A DNA stretch of 64,000 bases from Rhynchopus sp. YZ270_cl-10. Lineage: Eukaryota > Euglenozoa > Diplonemea > Diplonemida > Diplonemidae. The DNA lies in assembly GCA_964035575.1 (NCBI GenBank), contig OZ037881.1:124001-188000 (forward strand), written 5' to 3'. This document shows, one piece after another, positions 1-10,097 of the stretch. The position numbers were made by a program, and so were the translations under genes. The notes under the pieces were generated by a model. The model worked only from the letters and a program-made list of their open reading frames with translations, did not search any database and was not told where the DNA came from. Numbering within the stretch: position 1 is the first letter of the stretch; each line of letters starts with the position of its first letter.

Positions 1-274
1 TCTGCCCAAGCACCTCGCTGCTGTACGCAAACCGGCGCATCTTCTCTGGCACAGAGTGCGCATTCTGCAGCACCCCCCGCACCTCGCCCTCCAAAGACGC
101 AACCTGACTCAAGCTCGTTACCCGTACAGTCTCCTCTAAAGCACCGAGCGACTCAAAGTACATAACCAATCCACCCAGAATAGACGCCCCGGTGGAAACG
201 AACATCGCAAAGAGAATCACCACAATAATGGGTGGTGACCGGCAGCGTGGTTGTGGAGGTGGGATGGGGTCCAT
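1..274 (-). CDS. Receptor-type adenylyl cyclase paralogue, N-terminal part, cut by window edge
   Basis: Only the 5' end is present. The ATG at 272-274 opens a stop-free frame of 91 codons that continues past base 1. A short Pro-rich, basic leader is followed by one hydrophobic segment at about residues 15-40 and the start of an extracellular part. The hydrophobic segment (FAMFVSTGAS, then GGLVMYFES) is nearly the same as residues 84-104 of the cyclase at 2232-5447, and the next residues (LEETV, TSLS) also match. It is therefore a tandem paralogue; the catalytic domain is expected outside the window. The cytoplasmic leader is much shorter than in the neighbour (about 14 against 72 residues). 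A sense-strand pyrimidine run (281-321) lies just upstream. Membership of the family is well supported, catalytic activity is not visible here. Confidence 0.75.
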   Translation of the reverse strand, partial: MDPIPPPQPRCRSPPIIVVILFAMFVSTGASILGGLVMYFESLGALEETVRVTSLSQVASLEGEVRGVLQNAHSVPEKMRRFAYSSEVLGQ

Positions 275-280
275 TGTGAA

Positions 281-321
281 AGAGGGGGAAGGGGGAGGGG
301 GGGAGGAGGAGGAGGAGGAGA
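281..321 (-). promoter_or_regulatory. Pyrimidine tract upstream of the partial cyclase gene
   Basis: On the coding strand this is an almost pure C/T run (CTCCTCC repeats, then CCCCCTTCCCC) ending just before the start codon at 274. Similar runs sit upstream of most genes here and would suit a splice-acceptor or promoter role. Which of these it serves cannot be told from sequence. Confidence 0.35.
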
Positions 322-2231
322 AAACAGGCGGGGTGGTAAGATGAGAGTGTGCTCAGTGCAATGTATGCTAAAAGTGCGTGTGCACTGCTAAATTCTAATC
401 TTCCAATGTGTCATCAGAACTGCATTTTATTGCCGTTTTCTGGGATTGTGTTGGTATGGTGTGTCTGGAAGATGAGGGGTCGAAGAAAGGGAGAAGAAAA
501 AGAGGGGAAAATTTTTGGGTTTTTTTCTTTCTTTTGGTAATTTGTTGGATAAGTGTCGCTGCCATAAAGACAATCTTCACTGTTCAGAATGTGAAAACAT
601 TCTTTGATGTTAGCTGCAAAAGAATAAGGACAATCAATATTGCAATTTTGAGTGTGGTAATGCGGGGGGTGTAGTTTTTTGGTCTGTAATTCTGAGAAAT
701 GAAACAAATCGCAGATTTTTGGGTGACGAAAACCCACCAAAAGAAGGGGAAAATAGTCAAACGAAAGTGGTGAGGAGAAGCACAACTGACCAGAGATTTA
801 AAAAAAAAACCTGATGAAGGGGGTGTAGGGTGGAATTGCGTTCTAACTTTACAGTTCACCTATTGCCGCCAGGGATCTTGGGGGACAAAGATCATGAATA
901 AATCATGAAAGAAAGATCTTCACATATCATAGGAGACCCCCCCAAAAAAAACGGGGGAAAAAGGAGAAAATAGCGTGATGATAATCAAAGCTTGATCACC
1001 AAGATCTTTTGTTTTTGTCGGAGGGGAAGAGTAGGGTAGGGTACAGTCTGTGCACCATTCCCTGAGAGTGTAGCCAGAAAAAAAAGGTTCTTGGGCTGAC
1101 GTAGTTTTGTCAATAACTTCGTGTGTGCAAAAAAAAAAAGTATGGTAAAATACATCAAATAATTCAAATGATTCAAATACGAAATACAGACGTCATGAGG
1201 AGGGCGAGAGGGTTTGTTGTTGTTGTTGTTTTTTTTTTGTTGTGTCGACAATCACCTGCTAGTGCAGGATCTGTACTCAATGTCGCCCGAAGGCTATTGT
1301 ACTTAAAAGATATAGACGGAGGTCGTCCTCAACTCTGGAAAGTCGCTTTTATTTATTGTTTATGCATTCAAGTGCTGTATTATACACAAAAGTTGCATCA
1401 TCAAAGTTTGGGGGATAGGGTGGGTTAAAGGGGTCACGTGAGAAAATAAAGTAGTTGGTTAGAAATTCAGTACATCATGTTTCAGTCCTAACTGCAGACA
1501 TTGGTAGTATCAGAGGAGGACATCGTCAGTGCAAGACCCTCCGAGATGTAAAGAGTTTTAACCACTGTTGCTATTATCAAACAGTCTTTGCGCTCTACTT
1601 GTCTTTTCAAAAAAAAAAAAACTAAAACCCAGACCTGTCAACACAAAATTTTTTTTGATAAATTGACGACGTGTAGTCACCTCGCTTTGGTTTCTGTGTG
1701 ATCTCCACGAGAAAAAAATTACGGATATTTTGGGCCATCCATCATCGTCTCCGTGAGACACGCAACAAACAAAAAGAATATTTCGATTTTAGGGACGGCC
1801 CATTTTTCACAAGTAACATTGTTACTTGGATTGGAAAATGGGACTTCCTTTACTGTTTGGAAACTAACACAGAGTTCGTAACTAATACCAAGTGCTTCGT
1901 GGGCCAAGTGGGCAGAGTGCATCATCCACGAGGCCGTTCCCATACCTAAAAAATCACTTCTTGACCTTGCCGCCACATGCGGTGGTTTCTTGGGAGGGGA
2001 AAAAACCACATGTCTCATGCACACACAATAAAGTGGAAATAAAAAAAGGAAAATAATCGGCAAGTATTCAGAAGATCGAAGATCACTGGCAACTTGAACT
2101 GTGAAGGTGTTTTTTGGACTATGTGGCATTGTTCGAGTCGTGGCAGCAACAGCAAGACGGTGTGCATGGAAATGCACACCGTGCTGAGCAAATGAAACCC
2201 CCATTTTTATTCTGGCCGCACTGTTCACCTC
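322..2231. other. Intergenic stretch, no supported gene
   Basis: AT-rich with A and T homopolymers of 8-12 bases. It holds a weak copy of the RF-C repeat near 535-600 and a motif near 1268-1300 (TGTACTCAATGTCGCCC) that recurs at 52225-52245 inside a phosphatase intron. A 169-codon minus frame (1719-2228) follows the cyclase stop but shows no domain and is likely 3' untranslated sequence. An AATAAA on the sense strand about 20 bases after the cyclase stop (near 2207) could be a polyadenylation signal. Confidence 0.5.
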
Positions 2232-5200
2232 TCACAGTACCTCTGTTATGGGCGTGACGAGAGCTTTCTTCTGCATGAGAAACTCAAGGCAGATGTCCTC
2301 GTCGCCTAGTGTGTCCTCGAGGGTAGACAACGTGCCTCCCATCTGTGCACACTGCTTCAGCGCAGTGCGAATCGTCTTGATCCGTGCCGGGCAGTCCTCG
2401 TTCACGTCGTCGTCATCTTCCCAGCCATGCTGCAGCTCTGCACATATGTCGACAAACAGTTTTTCAACAATCATATATTTTTCAAACCGGCGCACACCCT
2501 CCCACACATCAACAGGGGTGCCACAGTGCGAATATGCCTCACTGAACCCACGGTTCTGCATAAACAGGGCACAACAGTTATGATGCTTTGCGCAATCACG
2601 CGACAGCGCAGCAGCGTACTGCACGCAGGCACCCACTACGGTGTGGAACTTCTTCGCAGACGACCCAACAAACCCGTGAAACATGGTGCCACACACTACA
2701 CCCAGGTTGACTCCAGCTCCCCGCCTTCCCACTAGTCCTGCGTACTTGAGACACATGACGGAGTACACAGAGCACTTTGTTGCACAGTTCCAGGAGATCG
2801 TCACAGTGGACCCGGTGAAGCACTCAATCTTTGCCTCGGTCATCGCTGTGTAGTCGACCAGGATCTGGAAGGTCTGGTTGAGCACCGACATGACTGCTGC
2901 GGGATCATCGTTGCCCAGCGCTGCCTCGGGGATGCGCGTCATGGTCGCATAGACCAGAGCACCTTCGGACATCTTCAGCTTTCTGCTGAAGCCTTCCATG
3001 GCCTTCCCCCTATCCCCGATGTGCGAGCCCATGTTGGATTGGCTTTCTCCTGAAGCATGCGACGCACTCAACATGGACTGCCGGTGCTTGCCTACGCGCG
3101 CCATCTTCAACGTCTGAGCTGCGAGAGATTTGTACAACGTGCCGCGAAGCTGAATACGCGCTGCTATGGCATAGTGCAGAGACACCTCACCGATGCCTTT
3201 GAGGGCACGCTTCTCGAAGGGGTGCACCGTGAAGGAGTCTGACTTCGTTTTGCCCATTGCCTCCACGATTTCCTCTGAGAGACACACCATGCCTTGGACC
3301 GCCTGTGCTTCAATGCGGGCAGCTTTGTTGACTGTCCCACCTCGGTAGTCCGAACGTTCTGTCAATGGGTTCAACTCTGTTTCAACTGGTCCGTAGTGCA
3401 CACCCATGCGTACACGGAGACCGCTCATCACCATCTCCCCCTTTACATTCATAACCTCAGACTGAGGGTACGCAAGAATATCCTCCGGCCACTGCTCAAA
3501 CACCAATGCCGCCTGCACCTCTGTTGCAAAGGCTACCGCGTTCTCTGGATCCTGGAAGGCCACCATGAAGGCGTCACCTATGGTTTTCACCTCATACCCT
3601 CTGTGGGTCGAGAGATGCCGCCGGATGGTTTTGTTGTGAATGTCGAGACTGGCCGCCATCGCTTCAGGTTCGCTTTCCCATAGATCCGTTGATTTGACGA
3701 TGTCAGTGAAGACCAACGCAATATCTCCTGCAGGCGCCTCGACTGTCTCTACTGTACTGTTTTCCAGAATCGCATCCGGCATATATGCTTTATATTCATT
3801 GATACGCGCAATCGTATTGACCATGCCGTTCATAAGAATCCGCATCTCCCGCACCATAAAACAGCGTGATTGATACCGTTCAATATGTGTTATAGCCTCA
3901 ACACACTCCATCCGACCAATTGCTGTAACGGAGTTGGAAACACGTTGTAGAGGTAAAGCAACGAGAAATACTTCCGCCGCAGAAATGACCACATCAAAAG
4001 CAAGCACCACCCCAGTGAAGACAATAAGAAGGTTTAACGCAGACTGCACCTTGCCTTCAACGGAGGAGGTGGGGCGTATCCACAGTACAACAACGTCATG
4101 GTGGATTCCTCCTTTTCTTAGGAAGTAGGACTCCCCATCGAGCGTCGCCTTTCGGAAGGTCCCATCGGGTGTTGGAAGCATTTCCAAAAACGCTTCCTGC
4201 ACGGTAAGCGACATATTCCCTATTTTGGTAGCACATTCCAACGGAGATGCTAAGTCAAATGAATACAAGAGACACCCTCCACCCAACATCTTCTGCCCTG
4301 TGGTCGATGCGTATACGATGTACGACTTCGCATCTGCAATCACCACGGTAGTGTCCAAATGGCCCTTCGCATACTCCATAATCCCTTTCTCCCAATAAGA
4401 ATATTTGTACTGCGACAGCATGAGCACCGCGCGATACGACGACCACGGATGTGGTGGTGGAGGCGGCAAATAGATCGCGTCAAATGAAGAGAACGTGTAC
4501 GCATTGCCATCAGCTGCCCACCATGCGGAGGGTTGCCGCCAACGTGATGTTGCTTCGGTACCTTTCCCATCGAGCTTTTCCCACTCCTTAGTAGGTGTGT
4601 CAACAATGCCTCCGTTGCGTGGGTCGTAAGAACCGATAAGAGTGTCCTGCAAGTATGAAGCCGCACTCCACGAATAAGCAAAGGAGGTGATATTACCATG
4701 TTCCCCATCAAGCAGTTCCGTGTCAATGGTCCACCTTGTAGACTCTGTACCATCCGCAGAGAGGTCGATGTACTTCGTTTTGTTGATATGGTTTTTTGAA
4801 AAGGCGTGAACAAATTCGACGCTTCCGTCTGCAAAAGGGTCGTTCCAGATGCAACTGTAAAATGGGTTTCCTGTATCTAAGTCATAGGGGATAAGAACGA
4901 ATCCAGCGGAGTATTGTCCTTGGTCAGTTCCGGTGATTTGCGCGAAGGATACAAAGCGCGAGAGGTTTGCCCACACCGAAGGGTCGTCTGAGTTGAGGAA
5001 CTCTAGGTTGTAGAAAAGCTTCTTCTGCTGCTCTGCGGTAGAGGTGATAAGACGTAGCGCGGTCTTGACATTCCCCGCAATGCCGTCCAGCTCACTGAGG
5101 CTCGTTTCTTCGACGGTTGCTTCCAACGATTTTAACGATTCGAAATACATCACCAGACCCCCCGCCATCGACGCCCCAGTAGACACAAACATCGCAAAGA

Positions 5201-5447
5201 AAATGACCAGGGTTATCGGCACCGATACGTTGACCGGTTTCTTCTCGGGTGTCGGAGGAGGGCCGTCTCCACAGCATGAGGGCGATTTGGCAAGGTCCTT
5301 GGCCAGGTCGATGGTGGTCGCAGACTCTGCGTTGTCATCACTCTTGGGGTGCACCTGAGATTTGCCCTTCGGTTTGCTGTGGCGTCTCTCTGGGATGACT
5401 TCGGTGAAGAGTGCAAGCCCTTGTGGAACATCAGGTACCGTAGACAT
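2232..5447 (-). CDS. Receptor-type adenylyl/guanylyl cyclase with second, degenerate cyclase domain
   Basis: Single-exon, 1071 residues. Layout: cytoplasmic leader 1-72 with a Pro patch; transmembrane helix about 73-101; extracellular sensor-like region about 102-465, with several N-glycosylation sequons, size and position like Cache-type sensors; second helix about 467-500; linker; class III nucleotide cyclase domain about 574-765. The catalytic domain shows the two metal aspartates (D582 in FTDIV, D625 in KTIGDAF), the Asp-Tyr before the glycine turn (D700, typical of adenine choice) and the transition-state Asn707 and Arg711. It should therefore turn ATP into cAMP, with GTP not excluded. 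Residues 829-1000 resemble another cyclase fold (GVNLGVVCG, TVVGACVQYAA) but both metal aspartates are absent (ATMT; FTGS), so it is probably a regulatory partner domain. The next gene downstream (1-274) is a paralogue. Confidence 0.88.
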   Translation of the reverse strand: MSTVPDVPQGLALFTEVIPERRHSKPKGKSQVHPKSDDNAESATTIDLAKDLAKSPSCCGDGPPPTPEKKPVNVSVPITLVIFFAMFVSTGASMAGGLVMYFESLKSLEATVEETSLSELDGIAGNVKTALRLITSTAEQQKKLFYNLEFLNSDDPSVWANLSRFVSFAQITGTDQGQYSAGFVLIPYDLDTGNPFYSCIWNDPFADGSVEFVHAFSKNHINKTKYIDLSADGTESTRWTIDTELLDGEHGNITSFAYSWSAASYLQDTLIGSYDPRNGGIVDTPTKEWEKLDGKGTEATSRWRQPSAWWAADGNAYTFSSFDAIYLPPPPPHPWSSYRAVLMLSQYKYSYWEKGIMEYAKGHLDTTVVIADAKSYIVYASTTGQKMLGGGCLLYSFDLASPLECATKIGNMSLTVQEAFLEMLPTPDGTFRKATLDGESYFLRKGGIHHDVVVLWIRPTSSVEGKVQSALNLLIVFTGVVLAFDVVISAAEVFLVALPLQRVSNSVTAIGRMECVEAITHIERYQSRCFMVREMRILMNGMVNTIARINEYKAYMPDAILENSTVETVEAPAGDIALVFTDIVKSTDLWESEPEAMAASLDIHNKTIRRHLSTHRGYEVKTIGDAFMVAFQDPENAVAFATEVQAALVFEQWPEDILAYPQSEVMNVKGEMVMSGLRVRMGVHYGPVETELNPLTERSDYRGGTVNKAARIEAQAVQGMVCLSEEIVEAMGKTKSDSFTVHPFEKRALKGIGEVSLHYAIAARIQLRGTLYKSLAAQTLKMARVGKHRQSMLSASHASGESQSNMGSHIGDRGKAMEGFSRKLKMSEGALVYATMTRIPEAALGNDDPAAVMSVLNQTFQILVDYTAMTEAKIECFTGSTVTISWNCATKCSVYSVMCLKYAGLVGRRGAGVNLGVVCGTMFHGFVGSSAKKFHTVVGACVQYAAALSRDCAKHHNCCALFMQNRGFSEAYSHCGTPVDVWEGVRRFEKYMIVEKLFVDICAELQHGWEDDDDVNEDCPARIKTIRTALKQCAQMGGTLSTLEDTLGDEDICLEFLMQKKALVTPITEVL

Positions 5448-5534
5448 TCAGAAGAGTAAATAGGATGGTGGCGGATTGATAAAGTGTGATAAAATCACCT
5501 AAAAAACCCCCTAGAAGATAGGATCGAAAGTGAG

Positions 5535-5557
5535 CTAAGAAGAAAAGAAGGAGAAAT
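5535..5557 (-). promoter_or_regulatory. Pyrimidine tract plus AG upstream of the cyclase
   Basis: Sense-strand TTCAATTTCTCC then TTCTTTTCTTCTTAG lies about 90 bases upstream of the start codon. A pyrimidine tract ending in TAG is what a splice acceptor, including a spliced-leader acceptor, looks like. No splice donor for a conventional 5' intron is evident close by. Confidence 0.35.
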
Positions 5558-6562
5558 TGAACAAGAATGGATGAGAGGGGATGGGAGGAGGGGAGGAGGG
5601 AAGGGGCCTGGAAAATGGGGGGGTTGGAAAAGGGGGGAAAAAAAAGGGGTGTGCCGGATAGGGAAGGGAGGGGAGAGAGTGAGGGGGAGAGATCGGTGTG
5701 GAAATAATGTTGCCTTTTTTTTTGAAGAAAAATACTGCTTTTTCGCGATGAAAAAGAACGAGAGCGTTTTAACCGGGTTATCAAAGAGGGGAAGTGTAAA
5801 AGGAGATCTAGAAGGCAAAGGCAATAGAAAAAAAAGGGCGTCTTGACAGATGAAATGCGGTTCACTCATCCCAAAAAAAAAACAATGATAAACTTTTTGT
5901 AAGCTTGAACAAACCCTGCTTGGGCCACTCTAAGCAACTGTAAACGGAGGACACCAGACACTACACCCTTTTCTCGCATTCCAGGAATGGTAGCGATTTA
6001 AGGGGGAACATGCTTGCAACCCTTCCGAGGGCACACCTGGTTTTGTTAGAACAGAAAAACAGATGAAATAGAAAAGACATTACTGACGTATTCGTAACAA
6101 TGTTACCGTAGAAATGGTCGAACTTCCAGAAAAATCCTGAAAAAGGTGGAATATATTTCCGATAATTTTTGTACGAATACGGTAAATACCAACGACAGTG
6201 CCATTTCATGGCAAGACGGGGTAACAGGTTTGGGAACATTCATAGGTAGCCTTGCGTACGTATGTCACCTTGTTGGAAAAAATGGGGAAACGATGCAACA
6301 TCTCTTCTTGTGCACCTTACCCAAAAGAATATGGTTAAGTTAATAGGTATCGAGGTGTACCCTGTGGTGCCCGTTGGCAGCCGGTCAAGAAATAAGGGGG
6401 GAAATGCTGGTAAGCGGAGAATCTGCTTAAATAATAGTAACAAACCTGAAACAAAGCATTCCATATTTTGATAGAAAAAAACTTGAACAATACATCTTTT
6501 GCAAACAGCAAAGAACGTTAGTTTTAACTCCCCCAAAAAAAACCCCCCTTTTTTTTTTCGTA
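5558..6562. other. Intergenic stretch, no supported gene
   Basis: The first 150 bases are very pyrimidine-rich on the minus strand, probably part of the cyclase leader. The rest is AT-rich with scattered homopolymers. The short open frames here are small, lack domains and have no splice context. I see no RNA gene or inverted repeat. Confidence 0.45.
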
Positions 6563-9500
6563 TTATTTAGTCGTATAATACGTTATCCTCCGTATTTCAC
6601 GCATCCATTTTTGCGCAACGACGTCGGTCGCAAAGTTGTTTCGCACCTGCAAAATTTTTTGAAATTTTTTTTTCCCTTCAAAAATTTCAACAACATACCT
6701 CCTTTTCTGCCTTTACCCCTACCGCCTTTGCCTTCTCTCCACCGTAACGAACGTCTTTCATGAGTTGAATGAGATGCGTGCCGTTCGGCTGCGCCCAGGA
6801 CTTATTCTTTTCCCAGCCGTAGTGGTTTTCCTTTAGCACCTCTTCGATGTCATACTGCAGAAGATACGAATTGCCTTTGTTCATGAAGTCCATATGCCCA
6901 CTCCACGCCGTGGCAATGGTAGGCAGACCCGAGGACATGGCCTCCAGCATGGGGAGCCCCCACCCTTCTCCTCTTGTGGGGAGGACGAAGGCCTGGGCTT
7001 CGCCAAAGAGGGAGGGCATATCCTTCTCGGGGAGTCTGCTGTGGATGATGCAGACGTGCGGGAGCGTGGTGACGTCGTGCCCCTGCAGCTCAAGACTCAA
7101 AATGATTTCTTGCACCGAAGCGATGATGGCGGTGCGGGTTGCTGGAGGGCTTGCCTCGTATGGGATGCTTGAAATGTATAAGGAGACGTTGTCTTTGCTG
7201 GAAAAGGCTCTGAAGTAGGCTCCTAACAGAACGTCCCAGCCTTTGCGGATTTCCCATTTGAATGTAGAGAGGAATTTGAAATTGTTTGGTAGTCCTGCGG
7301 AGCCGAACTGGAGAAGGTCCTTTTCGGAGACGCTTTCTGGTGGGATGGAGGTTGGCTCGCGTGGGAGGGAGTGGAAGATGTTGGTGTCAACTGCCTCGTG
7401 GACAACGCGGATCGGCTTTGTGACGCGGTTGTCGGGGTTCTCAAAGAGCTCCTTCACGAAGACGGAAGGTGCCCATACTTCATCCACCATTTCGTTCAGC
7501 GTTCTAATGTAATCCTTCGGTACAACAGTGAGCTCGTACATTGCACGTCCAATCAGGATTTTGTCATCTCTCTTACTGATCCGTCCATGCATAAGCATGC
7601 CACCAAAATCCCTGGGCACGCCATGTAACATAACTACAACCTTGATTTTCCCTTCTGCCGCGATTTTGTCGACCAAAACACCGTCAATATGGCGTGATCG
7701 TAGAATTCTTTGGGTTGAGGGGGTCAATCTGTCGCAAATACATCCGTCCACTGGGGTTGCAATCCAGACGTCGACGTTTTGTTCTAGCATGCCGAGGATG
7801 AGGGTGACCGCCTCATTTGCAAACCCACAACACAGACAGCACGGAAGCAGCCACACCACCATGACACGTTGCAGAGACCAATTTGGGGGGTGCACCACCC
7901 CGCTGTGGACGTTTACCTCCTGAAGGGTGTTCCGGATGTGGTCGTTGTGTGGAAAGTACATTGATTCGAATTCAAGAATAGAATGCGGGCTGGTAAGGGT
8001 GTCGATTGCTAACCCTGCGTTGGCCCCTGCAGCAATGCAGAGAGGGGAGACTATGGAGGTCTGCGGCAACTTCTGCGCCTGCTGCAAACGCAACACCAAA
8101 GAAGAGAAGAGCCACCCAATTTCATTCCAATTCTTCAACTCAACGAGTCGCACCTTGGAGTGCAGGGATTCAAACTCTGTGCGCATCAACGCAGTAGACG
8201 TCTTGAGCTGCGCCGTCGCGCCGTCAATATCATGTCTCTGGATGAATGCAACAATCTTCTGAAAATGACTGCTCACCGGGGGTAGCTCTGCCTCGAATAC
8301 TCTGCGCCATCCCCAAGTCAAAGGGTCCTGTCGTTCCTCGTAGTATTCTTTGCTAGTGAGAAGGTGTTCGCCGAGTTGTGCGATGGAAGCGTGCATCTTC
8401 TCAATGAAAGGAGCAAGCTGTGTGAAATAGGATTTGTCCTGAGCGTTTTCGATGACATTGAGGAGATGTTGCAGTTCCAAGAAAGCGCCGCGATGGCCGC
8501 GGAGGACGGCGTTCAGTTTTTCTAGCTTATAGAAGCAGGCGTCGTCCATGACGTTCAGAACAGAGTGGTTCGCCTCAGCGGAAATCAGTTCTCCAAGGAG
8601 AGACCCGAACACCCGAAAGGAGCTTTCGTACTCAGAGTGCACGTCGTAGTACTGTATGTTCTTGATGGCGGCCGGCTCGATGCCTTCTTCCTCTGTGTAG
8701 TTGTGGAAGAAGAGCTTCCTCCGGTTGTCCTCTGTTGCACGGAGGGCGTCGTTTCCTTTAACAAAGCGTGGCAGCAAGCCTTTGAGGGATGCCCCCCATT
8801 CGTTCGGGTGGAGACGCCAGAACCCCATGCAGTCTCCGTTGAGGAGGTGGACCGGGGTGGGTGGGTGGTCTGCGTCCACGAATTCACGGTTTTGCATTCC
8901 TTGGCCTTGTTGGCGTTGGGCGATCAAGACGCTGCCGTTGGGTGAAAATGTCTCGTATCCAGCAGAGTGCACAGCACCGCGCGAGAAGAGTGTACACCCA
9001 GCTACCAGCACACCACCGTGCAGTGCTTTCAAAAGGGCGGTGATGGTGCTCTCTTCCTGCGTGCGCTGTGCCCGCGTCTTGCCCTGCATAGCCTTGCCAT
9101 CGCCATAGAGACGCAGACCACGGTTGAAGACCAGAATAATGTCCGCACCGCCTGTGTGGTCGATGCGTTTGAGAGCATCCCGGTCGTACTCCTTCATGAT
9201 GTCGATCTCGTGGTGGACACCACCGACAATGACGTGGTGGGGGATGTTTACAACGTTTTGCTGCCTGTTGGAGGGGTGGGTCAAAAAAGGGAAAGGTTTG
9301 GTTAAAAAGCCAAAACAAAATACACAAGTCATACCAGAGTGCGATGCTGTGGAAGACGACAAGAACGCGCAACGCGAGGGGCAGTGCAGGGGGCATGGGA
9401 GGATGCGCATACAGGCCACGCTGCTGTGCGCTGTGTGCGTATAGTGACCCTGCCGCACCCCCTGGCCCGGTGTGTGTTGTGTCGCGTGAGAGGCGGTGGT

Positions 9501-9654
9501 GCAGCTGCTGCGATGCGTCCTTGTTGCCACAGTTGCAGACAACAGTGTTCTCGATGTGCGTTTCGTGCACCACCTCTCCCCAGAGGCACTTCATCCCTAC
9601 GAAGAACGCAGACCACCCCGCCACTGCTGCGTAGAGAACGTATGTGAGACGCAT
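6563..9654 (-). CDS. GT-B glycosyltransferase, membrane-anchored, three exons
   Basis: Model: exons 9654-9335, 9264-6699 and 6646-6563; introns of 70 and 52 bp (GTATGA...CAACAG and GTATGT...TTGCAG). Product 989 residues. The first exon gives a hydrophobic signal anchor at about residues 4-25, as in type II Golgi enzymes. The C-terminal third is a GT-B glycosyltransferase domain of the GT4 kind: an acceptor-lobe string (DEVWAPSVFV), then PTRGEGWGLPMLEAMSSG carrying the E-x7-E pair (E873 and E881) that contacts the sugar nucleotide. The last 27 residues, seen only after splicing (FATDVVAQKW), match the usual C-terminal helix of this family, which supports the second intron. The region about 115-320 contains LLNGDCMGFWR and could be a decayed GT-A domain (inference). 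It probably acts in Golgi glycan synthesis; donor and acceptor sugars unknown. Confidence 0.82.
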
Positions 9655-9784
9655 GGTGGAGGGGAGGGGAGGGGGGGACGATGAAGAGAACAACAATAAA
9701 AACAAACGCAAATAAACGAAGTGTAAAAGGAAATTCTCTGGGTGGTGGTAGTGGTGGTGGGGAAGGAGCAAAAAGAAACGCGAC

Positions 9785-9893
9785 TTGAAATATAATAGTA
9801 TAGCTCGTGACCTTGGTACAATGACCGGCTGTAGGGAGGTGGACCCCCCCCCCAACCATGCAGTCCTACATCCATTTCGTTCAGAATAGGGGC
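9785..9893 (-). repeat. Dispersed repeat RF-D, copy 1
   Basis: About 110 bp. On the plus strand it shares CTTGGTACAATGACCGGCTG and CATGCAGTCCTACATCCATT with copies at 23952-24064 and 31547-31661, all in the same orientation. It begins with GACTTGAAAT, like the other copies. Confidence 0.7.
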
Positions 9894-10097
9894 AAATGGG
9901 GTGAAAAATAGGGTATATGGTTCATCCTAGTGTCGTTAATCTACCCCCCTCCCCACTCTCGTCACTATCCTGGGATTGACGTTAAACTTGCATCCGGCCC
10001 TTTTGTGGCACCTTAAACTCTACGAAGGTCTACCTGGGTGAAAGGTGCTGGGACGGCTTACACATAGTGTGAAAAGGCCATCCCCCCTTATACCCAA

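Noticed and set aside
1719-2228. 169-codon minus frame directly after the receptor cyclase
   Set aside because: No domain, odd composition, and it overlaps the likely polyadenylation region of the cyclase.
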